Of a stretch of 6,200 nucleotides of DNA, positions 1 through 5,559 are shown piece after piece. This DNA comes from Chloroflexota bacterium (GTDB lineage: Bacteria; Chloroflexota; Anaerolineae; B4-G1), in assembly GCA_003648125.1 (NCBI GenBank), contig QMOE01000159.1:1-6200 (forward strand), written 5' to 3'. The translations under genes were made by a program, and so were the position numbers. The notes under the pieces were generated by a model. That model saw only the letters and a list, made by a program, of their open reading frames with translations. It searched no databases and was not told the origin of the DNA. How positions within the stretch are numbered: position 1 is the stretch's first letter; every line of letters begins with the position of its first letter.

Positions 1-1
1 C

Positions 2-715
2 CTCATCATCGCCGCCGACGGCGGAACCCGCCACGCGCTGGCCGCCGGTGTGATTCCTCACGTCGTCATTGGTGACCTCGACTCGCTCTCCCCTGCCGAT
101 CTGGCCCAGGTTGAAGCGGCCTGTGCGCGCGTCATTCGCTTCTCGCCCCGCAAGGACGAGACTGACCTGGAACTGGCGCTTCTTCACGCCGCCCGCGCGG
201 GCGTGAGCGAGATTGTCGTCCTGGCGGCGCTGGGCGGGCGGCTGGATCAGACCATCGCCAACGTGTTGCTGCTCTCACTGCCAGAATTGGATGGGTTGGA
301 CGTGCGCATCGTCGAGGAAAGGCAAAAAGTGTTCCTCATCCACAGCGCGGCGACGATCACGGGCCGCCCCGGCGACACCGTCTCCCTCATCCCGCTGGGC
401 GGTGACGCGGTGGGCGTGACAGCGGATGGCTTAGAGTGGCCGTTGTGCGAAGAGACGCTGCGCTTCGGCCCGGCGCGAGGCGTGAGCAACGTGTTGACAG
501 CGGAACAGGCTCGCGTGCGCGTGCGGCGCGGGATGCTCCTGTGTGTGGTGACGCGCGCCCAAATGTGTAGGGGTGAACTTGAACAGCCACACCAGCATCA
601 GCACCGGGAGCCGCGCGCCCAAATGTGTAGGGGCGAACTTGAACAGCCACACCAGCATCAGCACCGAAAGCCGCGCGCCCAGATGTGTAGGGGCGAACCC
701 TTGCGGTCGCCCTGA
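2..715 (+). CDS. thiN: Thiamine pyrophosphokinase, 5'-partial, with a repeat-encoded C-terminal tail
   Basis: Transfers pyrophosphate from ATP to thiamine, giving thiamine diphosphate in the cytoplasm. The reading frame is open from base 2 (LIIAADGGTRH...), so the true start lies left of the window; the GTG at 50 is internal. Counting from that GTG, the family motifs appear in order: DGG just upstream (near base 17), GDLDS at 8-12, KDETDLELAL at 34-43 and GGRLDQTIAN at 62-71 (catalytic domain), then the thiamine-binding beta domain ending GVSNVLT...GMLLCVVTR at 144-169. The family normally stops about there (base 556). Here 52 further residues follow, made of a 20-residue repeat (RAQMCRGELEQPHQHQH..) present twice plus a partial third, and the stop lies inside a palindromic element. 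GGRLDQ replaces the commoner GGRxDH. It lies immediately upstream of the transporter genes. The function is secure; whether the tail is tolerated or functional is unknown. Confidence 0.93.
   Translation, partial: LIIAADGGTRHALAAGVIPHVVIGDLDSLSPADLAQVEAACARVIRFSPRKDETDLELALLHAARAGVSEIVVLAALGGRLDQTIANVLLLSLPELDGLDVRIVEERQKVFLIHSAATITGRPGDTVSLIPLGGDAVGVTADGLEWPLCEETLRFGPARGVSNVLTAEQARVRVRRGMLLCVVTRAQMCRGELEQPHQHQHREPRAQMCRGELEQPHQHQHRKPRAQMCRGEPLRSP
552..697 (+). repeat. 60-bp in-frame tandem repeat at the 3' end of thiN
   Basis: Two full 60-bp units (about 552-611 and 612-671) and a partial third (672-697) match almost base for base. Differences include T/C at 573 versus 633, two in the stretch 606-608 versus 666-668, and G at 683. 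Each unit contains GTAGGGG (from 567, 627 and 687). The period is 20 codons, so the thiN frame is kept and the unit is translated as a Cys- and His-containing 20-residue repeat. The last unit runs directly into the palindrome at 687-756. Confidence 0.95.
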
Positions 716-756
716 CGGGCAGGTGCAAGACGGGCAGGTGCAAGACCTGCCCCTAC
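687..756. repeat. REP-like inverted pair (BIME-like) between thiN and thiB
   Basis: The outer ends are GTAGGGGC (687-694) and its exact complement GCCCCTAC (749-756). The left half is GTAG followed by the stem GGGCGA (691-696) / TCGCCC (707-712). The right half, read on the - strand, is GTAG followed by a perfect 8-bp stem (732-739 with 745-752) and a 5-nt loop. Between them, the 15-mer GACGGGCAGGTGCAA occurs twice in tandem (714-728, 729-743). The thiN TGA (713-715) falls just after the left hairpin. The GTAG foot plus short hairpin, in head-to-head pairs, is the known layout of REP/BIME elements. No T-tract follows, so it is not a canonical terminator, although it could attenuate transcription or protect mRNA. 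Confidence 0.8.
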
Positions 757-772
757 TCGAAATATTAAATGC

Positions 773-780
773 AGGAGGTG
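773..780 (+). promoter_or_regulatory. Strong Shine-Dalgarno for thiB
   Basis: AGGAGGTG lies 4-5 nt before the ATG at 785. It is a near-complete anti-16S match and fixes the thiB start. An AT-rich stretch (aaatattaaat, 760-770) precedes it, but no convincing -35 box goes with it. Confidence 0.85.
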
Positions 781-784
781 CAAG

Positions 785-1870
785 ATGAAACGTGTGATTG
801 TGTTTGCTCTGACGGGGCTGCTGGCGCTGGTGGGCTGCGCTCCTGCTCCGGTAACACCAACCGAGGTACCAACGCCAATGCCAGGGCCGCGCGCGCTGCG
901 GGTGATGACCCACGATAGTTTCGACATCGGTGAGGAGACCATCGCTGCTTTCGAGGAACAATACGACGCCCAGGTCGAAATTCTCCAGTCCGGCGACGCG
1001 GGCGTAATGCTCAACCAGGCCATCCTCAGCGCAGATAATCCCCTGGCCGACGTCCTCTACGGTGTGGATAACACCATTCTTAGCCGGGCGCTGGAGGCCG
1101 GCATCCTCGTCCCCTACAACTCGCCGCTCCTGGACGAGATTCCCGACTCGCTGAAACTGGACAACCAGCACCGCGCCCTGCCGGTGGACTATGGTAACGT
1201 CTGTCTCAATTATGACAAAGGCTGGTTCGCCGACCACGACCTGACGCTGCCCGTCAGTTTGGAAGACTTGGTGAAGCCCGATTACAAGGGCCTGACGGTG
1301 GTAGAGAACGCTGCCACTTCTTCGCCGGGGTTGGCCTTTTTGCTGGCGACGATCGGCCACTTTGGCGAGACGGGCAACTACACCTATCTGGACTATTGGG
1401 CCGACCTGCGGGCCAACGACGTGCTGGTGGTCGAGGGCTGGGAGGACGCTTACTGGGGCCAGTTCACCTACGGTTCCGGCGGCGAGGGCGACCGGCCCAT
1501 CGTCGTTAGCTACGCCAGCAGCCCGCCGGTGGAGGTCTACTTTGCCGAGGAGCCTTTCGAGGAAGCGCCCACCGCGGCCGTCGTCGGCGCAGGTAGCTGC
1601 TTCCGGCAGATCGAGTTCGTCGGCATCCTCAAAGGGGCGCAGGACAGAGACTTGGCGGAGGCATGGGTGGACTTTATGCTCGGCGCGACCTTCCAGGAGG
1701 ACATTCCGCTCCACATGTTCATGTTCCCCGCCAACCAGAACGCGGTCCTGCCCGATGTCTTTGCCAACTTTGCCGTCATCCCTGAGCGCCCGGCCGAGGT
1801 GGACTATACCGCCATTGAGGCCAACCGCGAGACGTGGGTCGAGGCGTGGACCGAGGTGGTGCTGCGCTGA
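785..1870 (+). CDS. thiB: Thiamine ABC transporter substrate-binding lipoprotein
   Basis: Extracytoplasmic receptor that delivers thiamine (in E. coli also its mono- and diphosphate) to ThiPQ. Residues 1-18 form a lipoprotein signal (MKR, hydrophobic core, lipobox LVGC with Cys18), followed by a Pro/Thr-rich linker to about residue 36. The mature part follows E. coli ThiB (TbpA) closely: THDSF (42-46), ADVLYGVDN (88-96), PVDYGNVCLNYDK (133-145), TSSPGL (178-183), VVEGWEDAY (215-223) and VVSYASSP (240-247). The length of 361 aa exceeds the E. coli protein because of the linker. An oddity is IPLHMFMFP at 307-315, where the E. coli protein has GNWMYP, so an aromatic ligand-side tryptophan appears to be absent. 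The start is set by a strong ribosome site. It sits 20 nt before thiP. Substrate preference among thiamine forms cannot be read from sequence. Confidence 0.93.
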   Translation: MKRVIVFALTGLLALVGCAPAPVTPTEVPTPMPGPRALRVMTHDSFDIGEETIAAFEEQYDAQVEILQSGDAGVMLNQAILSADNPLADVLYGVDNTILSRALEAGILVPYNSPLLDEIPDSLKLDNQHRALPVDYGNVCLNYDKGWFADHDLTLPVSLEDLVKPDYKGLTVVENAATSSPGLAFLLATIGHFGETGNYTYLDYWADLRANDVLVVEGWEDAYWGQFTYGSGGEGDRPIVVSYASSPPVEVYFAEEPFEEAPTAAVVGAGSCFRQIEFVGILKGAQDRDLAEAWVDFMLGATFQEDIPLHMFMFPANQNAVLPDVFANFAVIPERPAEVDYTAIEANRETWVEAWTEVVLR

Positions 1871-1885
1871 GAGACTACAAAAGAA

Positions 1886-1942
1886 GCAAGATGCAGGATG
1901 CAGGACACCTCCTACATCTTGCCTCTTGCCTCCTGCCTCTTG
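1886..1942. repeat. Inverted heptamer repeat covering the thiP start
   Basis: The left arm is three heptamers, GCAAGAT, GCAGGAT and GCAGGAC (1886-1906). The right arm is TTGCCTC, TTGCCTC and CTGCCTC (1919-1939), a related heptamer array in inverted orientation; another TTGCCTC occurs at 1973-1979. GCAAGATG (1886-1893) pairs exactly with CATCTTGC (1915-1922), and AGGA (1895-1898) with TCCT (1910-1913). This makes a 12-pair hairpin with one mismatch that contains the ATG at 1891. The right arm encodes part of the first membrane segment of ThiP. Confidence 0.75.
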
Positions 1943-3567
1943 TATTTCTGCTCCTCTTTTATTTCTATCCTCTTGCCTCCATTCTGACCCTCTCCTTCGC
2001 GCCTGCCGGTAGCCTCAGCCTGGCCCCGTTGGAGAAACTCTTCCGCACGCCCTACTATCTGCACACGCTTTGGTTCACCACCTGGCAGGCGGCGCTCTCG
2101 ACGCTGTTGACGGTGGGACTGGCACTGCCGGGAGCCTACGTCTTTGCCCGCTACGACTTTTTCGGCAAGTCGCTCGTCCAGGCGCTGACGACCGTTCCAT
2201 TCGTGCTGCCCACCATCGTCGTTGCATTAGCCTTCACCGCGCTACTGGGGCCGCGTGGAATGCTCAATGTTGGTCTGATGAGCTTGCTGGGCCTCGACCG
2301 GCCGCCGCTTAACTTTCAATACACGCTGGGCGTGATCCTGCTGGCACACGTGTTTTACAATTACACACTGATACTGCGCATCGTCGGCACCTACTGGGCC
2401 AACCTCGACCCCCGGCTGGAGGAGGCGGCCCGTATGTTGGGGGCGAACCGCTGGCAAGCTCTTCGCGAGGTGACGCTGCCCTTGCTGACCCCTGCCATCG
2501 GCGCGGCATCGCTGCTGACCTTTATCTTTTGCTTTACCAGCTTTGGCGTCATTCTGGTGCTGGGCGGGCCGCGCTTTGCCACAATCGAAGTGGAGATTTA
2601 CCGCCAGACGATCCAATACCTCAACCTGCCGCTGGCGGCGGCCCTCTCCGTCATCCAGATTATTTTTACCTTTGCCCTGATGGCTGCCTACACGCGACTC
2701 CAGGCGCGGCCACTTGACTTGCGACCGCGTCAGGTCACGCAGCGACGGCCGCGCAATCGGCGCGAGTGGCTGGTTATCGGGGCGAACGTGGGGCTGATGT
2801 TGGCCCTGTTGATTGCGCCGCTGGTCGCACTGGTCGAGCGCTCACTGACGCTTCCCGCTGTGAATGGGGTATCGTTGGCTTTTTACCGTCAATTGTTCGA
2901 GAACCCGCGCGGCTCTGCCTTTTACGTGCCGCCGATGGCGGCGGTGCGCAACTCGGTCGAGTTCGCGCTGGCGACGATGGTGCTCTCCGTCACGCTGGGA
3001 TTGATGGCCGCGGCCGTGCTGGACGCCCGGAGAGAAACCCGGTTTCTGGGCCGCCTGCTCGATCCCATCTTTATGCTGCCGTTGGGCACTTCGGCGGTCA
3101 CGCTGGGGCTGGGTTACATCGTCGCGCTAGATGAACCCCCGCTCAACCTGCGCACCTCGCCGCTGCTGATTGTGCTGGCGCATACACTCGTCGCGCTGCC
3201 CTTCGTCGTGCGCAGCGTGCTGCCGGCGTTGCGCTCCATCCAGCCTCATCTGCGCGAGACGGCGGCCCTGCTGGGAGCTACTCCATACCGCGTGTGGCGC
3301 GAGGTGGATTTGCCCATCGTGGCGCGGGCGATTTTGGTGGGGGCCGTGTTTGCCTTCACCATCTCAATGGGCGAGTTCGGGGCCACCAGCCTGATCGCCC
3401 GCCCGGAACGCCCCACCATGCCCATCGCCATCTACCGCTTTCTGGGCCGCCCCGGCGCGTCCAACTATGGGCAGGCGCTGGCGATGTCCACCTTGCTGAT
3501 GCTGGTCTGCACGGCGAGCTTTTTGGCGATTGAACGATTTCGGGTGGGAGAGGTAGGCGAGTTCTGA
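1891..3567 (+). CDS. thiP: Thiamine ABC transporter permease (double-length, two-domain)
   Basis: Inner-membrane channel of the thiamine transporter. It is 558 aa from the ATG at 1891, near the E. coli ThiP length (536 aa). Two binding-protein-dependent permease domains are fused: each has about six hydrophobic segments (roughly 9-35, 56-84, 97-120, 145-165, 200-225, 248-267; then 294-315, 355-377, 389-412, 424-446, 478-497, 527-547). Each domain also has an EAA loop that docks the ATPase: EEAARMLGANRWQALREV at 177-194 and RETAALLGATPYRVWREV at 455-472. The frame is also open from a GTG at 1834, but that would overlap thiB and add a charged, unhydrophobic leader, so 1891 is preferred. Only a weak purine run (AAAAGAAG) precedes it. 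The start codon lies in a hairpin. Downstream, thiQ is separated by a 939-bp insertion-like block instead of being directly coupled. Confidence 0.94.
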   Translation: MQDAGHLLHLASCLLPLVFLLLFYFYPLASILTLSFAPAGSLSLAPLEKLFRTPYYLHTLWFTTWQAALSTLLTVGLALPGAYVFARYDFFGKSLVQALTTVPFVLPTIVVALAFTALLGPRGMLNVGLMSLLGLDRPPLNFQYTLGVILLAHVFYNYTLILRIVGTYWANLDPRLEEAARMLGANRWQALREVTLPLLTPAIGAASLLTFIFCFTSFGVILVLGGPRFATIEVEIYRQTIQYLNLPLAAALSVIQIIFTFALMAAYTRLQARPLDLRPRQVTQRRPRNRREWLVIGANVGLMLALLIAPLVALVERSLTLPAVNGVSLAFYRQLFENPRGSAFYVPPMAAVRNSVEFALATMVLSVTLGLMAAAVLDARRETRFLGRLLDPIFMLPLGTSAVTLGLGYIVALDEPPLNLRTSPLLIVLAHTLVALPFVVRSVLPALRSIQPHLRETAALLGATPYRVWREVDLPIVARAILVGAVFAFTISMGEFGATSLIARPERPTMPIAIYRFLGRPGASNYGQALAMSTLLMLVCTASFLAIERFRVGEVGEF

Positions 3568-3594
3568 AACACGGAAAACTCAATCTCCTGACAT

Positions 3595-3623
3595 TTGACA
3601 GAGAGACCAAATCGTTGTAAAGT
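3595..3623 (+). promoter_or_regulatory. Predicted sigma70-type promoter of the small-gene module
   Basis: A perfect TTGACA (3595-3600) is followed, after exactly 17 nt, by TAAAGT (3618-3623), which matches 4 of 6 bases of the -10 consensus. It lies in the AT-richer gap after thiP and 60 nt before the first small gene. A separate promoter fits an independently acquired module. The prediction is from sequence only. Confidence 0.45.
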
Positions 3624-3682
3624 TGACGTGCATATCAAATTCGAACTGCCGAGAGCCAACAAATTTACGTAAGGACCAGAAA

Positions 3683-4027
3683 ATGCAAAAATCAGAAACA
3701 ATTGAAACACCAGTCGCGCCCCCTCCGGTGCCCATATCTAAAGTGGCGCTAAAGGCGCTGACTGAACTGACAGGAGAGCCTCGGTTTGACGTGGCCCTGC
3801 ACATCGCTTTGCGAGACGCCGTTGAACATCGGCTGGAAAAGATCAACGAGGCCATTCGTGACTATGAGCATAAATATGAGATGCGCTTTGAAAAATTTCA
3901 AGCTCATGGTCAGGCTGAAAACATCCCCAATCAATTTTCCTACAAAGTAGAAAGTGATTACCTGGAATGGGATGGATTGACGAGCCGGAAGAAAAAACTT
4001 GAAAAGATCAAGCAATGGCTCATTTGA
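3683..4027 (+). CDS. Small coiled-coil protein, candidate antitoxin of a TumE/DUF6516-type pair
   Basis: 114 aa. AAGGA (3671-3675) lies 7 nt before the ATG at 3683, so this start is preferred over the upstream in-frame ATG at 3623, which falls on the promoter -10. Visible parts are a Pro-rich N-terminus (VAPPPVP, 11-17), a helical stretch (20-57), and a charged segment, IRDYEHKYEMRFEKF (58-72), followed by YKVESDYLEWDGL (87-99) and a Lys-rich helix (101-114). The pattern of a 'Y-x-x-K-Y-x-M-x-F-E-x-F' core followed by 'DYLEW' is, from memory, typical of small partner proteins next to DUF6516 and similar toxins in Chloroflexota and cyanobacteria. The stop overlaps the next gene by 13 nt, so the two are probably translationally coupled. 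G+C is about 45% over 3781-4020 by hand count, clearly below the thi genes, suggesting acquisition. The antitoxin role is an inference; no DNA-binding motif is evident. Confidence 0.6.
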   Translation: MQKSETIETPVAPPPVPISKVALKALTELTGEPRFDVALHIALRDAVEHRLEKINEAIRDYEHKYEMRFEKFQAHGQAENIPNQFSYKVESDYLEWDGLTSRKKKLEKIKQWLI

Positions 4028-4314
4028 GTACGCTCGAATTTGCTCGCACTGTACAGACTGCTTGTGACCAATCCAACATCGTTGCTGCCTACGATGTTCG
4101 AATTTTAGATGACACGGTGGTAAAAATCCGGGTCTTTTTAACGTATGGAGCTTTCGTTGATGTTTTCTACAACACGGACACAGAGAATTGCTCCTATGCT
4201 CTCATTGAAGGGGACGCAAGGGTCTTTGGCGCTGACAACGCCTTTATTGGTTGGCACATTCACCCCTTTGACGATCCGAGCCAGCACATACCTGCCTCGA
4301 AAATAAACTTGTAG
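4015..4314 (+). CDS. DUF6516/TumE-like toxin-family protein, probably truncated at its C-terminus
   Basis: 99 aa. The start overlaps the preceding gene by 13 nt, with no clear ribosome site, consistent with coupling. The recognisable core is a run of beta strands (VVKIRVFLTYGAFVDVFYN, 35-53; CSYALI, 59-64), then RVFGADN (69-75), GWHIHPF (79-85) and QH (90-91). This order of strand pair, 'GADN' and 'H-x-HPF' is, from memory, that of DUF6516 (TumE-like) proteins, which are annotated as toxins of two-gene modules. The family normally continues with a short C-terminal helix. Here the frame instead reads KINL and stops at TAG (4312-4314), which is part of the GTAG end of the repeat at 4311-4353. 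A fitting helix is found downstream in another frame (to 4460). The product is therefore likely a disrupted, perhaps inactive, toxin. The family call is moderate; the truncation is inferred. Confidence 0.62.
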   Translation: MAHLSTLEFARTVQTACDQSNIVAAYDVRILDDTVVKIRVFLTYGAFVDVFYNTDTENCSYALIEGDARVFGADNAFIGWHIHPFDDPSQHIPASKINL

Positions 4315-4353
4315 TCGCGAATTCCATTCGCGCGATTAGGAAATCGCGGCTAC
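4311..4353. repeat. REP-like inverted pair inserted at the end of the toxin-like gene
   Basis: A compact 43-bp palindrome with GTAG at both outer ends (4311-4314, and CTAC at 4350-4353). Each half is GTAG + 1 nt + a perfect 7-bp hairpin: CGCGAAT (4316-4322) / ATTCGCG (4326-4332) with a 3-nt loop, and CGCGATT (4331-4337) / AATCGCG (4342-4348) with a 4-nt loop. The whole element can also fold as one 10-pair outer stem (4311-4320 with 4344-4353, one G-T pair). This is the REP/BIME layout, with no linker between halves. It provides the stop codon of the upstream gene. Confidence 0.85.
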
Positions 4354-4382
4354 ATTTTCGCCCTTGAGGGTGAACATAGTTC

Positions 4383-4460
4383 ATGATAACTGCTCCCAAA
4401 GTATCCTGTGATGATTTCTTGAGGATTGTTGAGGAGCACAATGCAGAAATGCTAGAGTGA
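4383..4460 (+). pseudogene. Displaced C-terminal fragment of the DUF6516/TumE-like gene
   Basis: Reading from 4383 gives MITAPKVSC, then DDFLRIVEEHNAEMLE and TGA (4458-4460). The last 16 residues form an acidic amphipathic helix of the kind expected to end a DUF6516 protein, yet they lie in a different frame from the upstream gene and beyond the 43-bp palindrome. A TAG at 4377-4379 closes this frame on the left. ITAPKV here resembles IPASKI at the end of the upstream part (13 of 18 bases identical, 98 bp apart), hinting at a small duplication around the insertion. The remaining bases to thiQ (4461-4506) hold nothing recognisable. Confidence 0.5.
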
Positions 4461-4506
4461 CCACTCGGCACAACGTTTCAGTATACCCCCTTCCTCACGG
4501 TTTCGG

Positions 4507-5559
4507 ATGCCCTTACTCAAACTCGACAACGTCTGTAAATCCTACCCCGATGGCTGGACGCTGGGCGACGTCAGCTTTACCGTCGAACAGGGGGAGATCG
4601 TCTGCCTGCTCGGCCCGTCTGGCTGCGGCAAGACGACTCTGCTGCGAATCATTGCCGGCCTGGAGACGCTCGAAAGCGGGCGGGTGTTGGTGGATGGGAG
4701 AGACGTATCTCGCGTGCCCCCTCACCGGCGCGGCTTTGGGTTAATGTTCCAGGAATACGCCCTCTTTCCACACAAGGACGTTTTTGGTAATGTCGCCTTT
4801 GGATTGCGGATGCAGGGATTGGAGCGTGAGGTGGTGGTGGCGCGAGTAGCTGAGGCCCTGGAACTGGTTGGGTTGGCGGGGTTCGAGCGCCGCGACGTCA
4901 ACCAACTTTCGGGCGGCGAGCAGCAGCGAGTGGCGTTGGCCCGCAGCCTGGCTCCGCAGCCGCGCCTGCTGATGCTCGACGAGCCGCTGGGCGCGTTAGA
5001 TCGGGCGCTGCGTGAGCGCTTGATGGAAGAGTTGCCCGTCATCCTCCACCGGGCCGGCGTGACCGCCATCACCGTCACCCACGACCAGGGGGAGGCGCTG
5101 GCCCTGGCCGACCGGGTGGTGCTGATGCGGGTTGGACACGTGGTGCAGGTAGGCACGCCGGAGCAGGTCTATCGGCGACCGGCCTCGGCCTGGGCCGCCC
5201 GTTTTCTGGGATTGACGAATCTGCTCGAGGCGCGCGTGGTCAAGCGCGGGCTAGTCGAGACGGGGATTGGTAACTTTGAGTTAGAGACGGAAGATTGGGA
5301 AAAGGGGCAATTGCTGATTCGACCCGAAGCGGCGCAGTTGAGCGCCGACGGCCCCAATCTGCTACACGGGACGGTGATGGAGCGATCCTTCCGCGGCGAG
5401 CGCTACCGGCTGAGAGTGCGTCACGCCAGTGGAGTTGAACTGATCTTTAACCTCCCCGCCAGCGTCGAGTTGCCGGCGACTGGCGAAACTATCACTCTCT
5501 CCCTGTCCCCGCAGGCGCTGGCGCTGCTCCCGGCAGCGGAAGATGCGAACATCGAATGA
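4507..5559 (+). CDS. thiQ: Thiamine ABC transporter ATP-binding protein with C-terminal TOBE-like domain
   Basis: Cytoplasmic ATPase that powers ThiBP. All nucleotide-binding motifs are intact: Walker A GPSGCGKT (36-43), Q-loop around FQEYALF (81-87), signature LSGGEQQ (134-140), Walker B LLMLDEP (154-160) and H-loop THD (191-193). From about residue 235 a second, beta-rich region (GLTNLLEARV..., LLIRPEAAQL, FRGERYRLRV) follows. It resembles the TOBE domain of PotA/CysA/FbpC-type ATPases, so the 350-aa length exceeds E. coli ThiQ (232 aa). The thiamine assignment rests on the adjacent thiB and thiP; by sequence alone it is a generic iron/polyamine/thiamine-class ATPase. The ATG at 4507 has no clear Shine-Dalgarno and gives a standard N-terminus (LLKLDNVCKSY). 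It is followed by an ATGA overlap with the glycosyltransferase gene. Confidence 0.92.
   Translation: MPLLKLDNVCKSYPDGWTLGDVSFTVEQGEIVCLLGPSGCGKTTLLRIIAGLETLESGRVLVDGRDVSRVPPHRRGFGLMFQEYALFPHKDVFGNVAFGLRMQGLEREVVVARVAEALELVGLAGFERRDVNQLSGGEQQRVALARSLAPQPRLLMLDEPLGALDRALRERLMEELPVILHRAGVTAITVTHDQGEALALADRVVLMRVGHVVQVGTPEQVYRRPASAWAARFLGLTNLLEARVVKRGLVETGIGNFELETEDWEKGQLLIRPEAAQLSADGPNLLHGTVMERSFRGERYRLRVRHASGVELIFNLPASVELPATGETITLSLSPQALALLPAAEDANIE

Noticed and set aside
551..715. CRISPR-like array
   Set aside because: The repeats are directly adjacent, near-identical 60-bp units without unique spacers, and they are translated in frame with thiN.
732..760. Possible intrinsic terminator after thiN
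   Set aside because: The hairpin is strong, but it is followed by CTACTCGAAAT rather than a T-run, and it is explained by the REP-like pair.
431..1714. Long open frame on the - strand (427 codons) opposite thiN and thiB
   Set aside because: It lies antisense to two well-supported genes, shows no recognisable family, and its Cys/Pro-rich part is the 60-bp repeat read backwards. It is a by-product of high-GC codon bias.
1866..1880. CTGAGAGACTAC, resembling the start of a thiamine riboswitch (THI element)
   Set aside because: The other conserved parts (the CTGATCTGG-like core and the closing stem) are not found downstream, and the site spans the thiB stop codon.
4331..4364. Intrinsic terminator after the toxin-like gene
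   Set aside because: The second hairpin is followed by GCTACATTTTCG; the four T are too few and too distant, and the element is better explained as a REP-like pair.
4458..4506. Promoter directly before thiQ (TATACC at 4482-4487)
   Set aside because: No acceptable -35 box lies at the right distance, and the flanking bases are C-rich.
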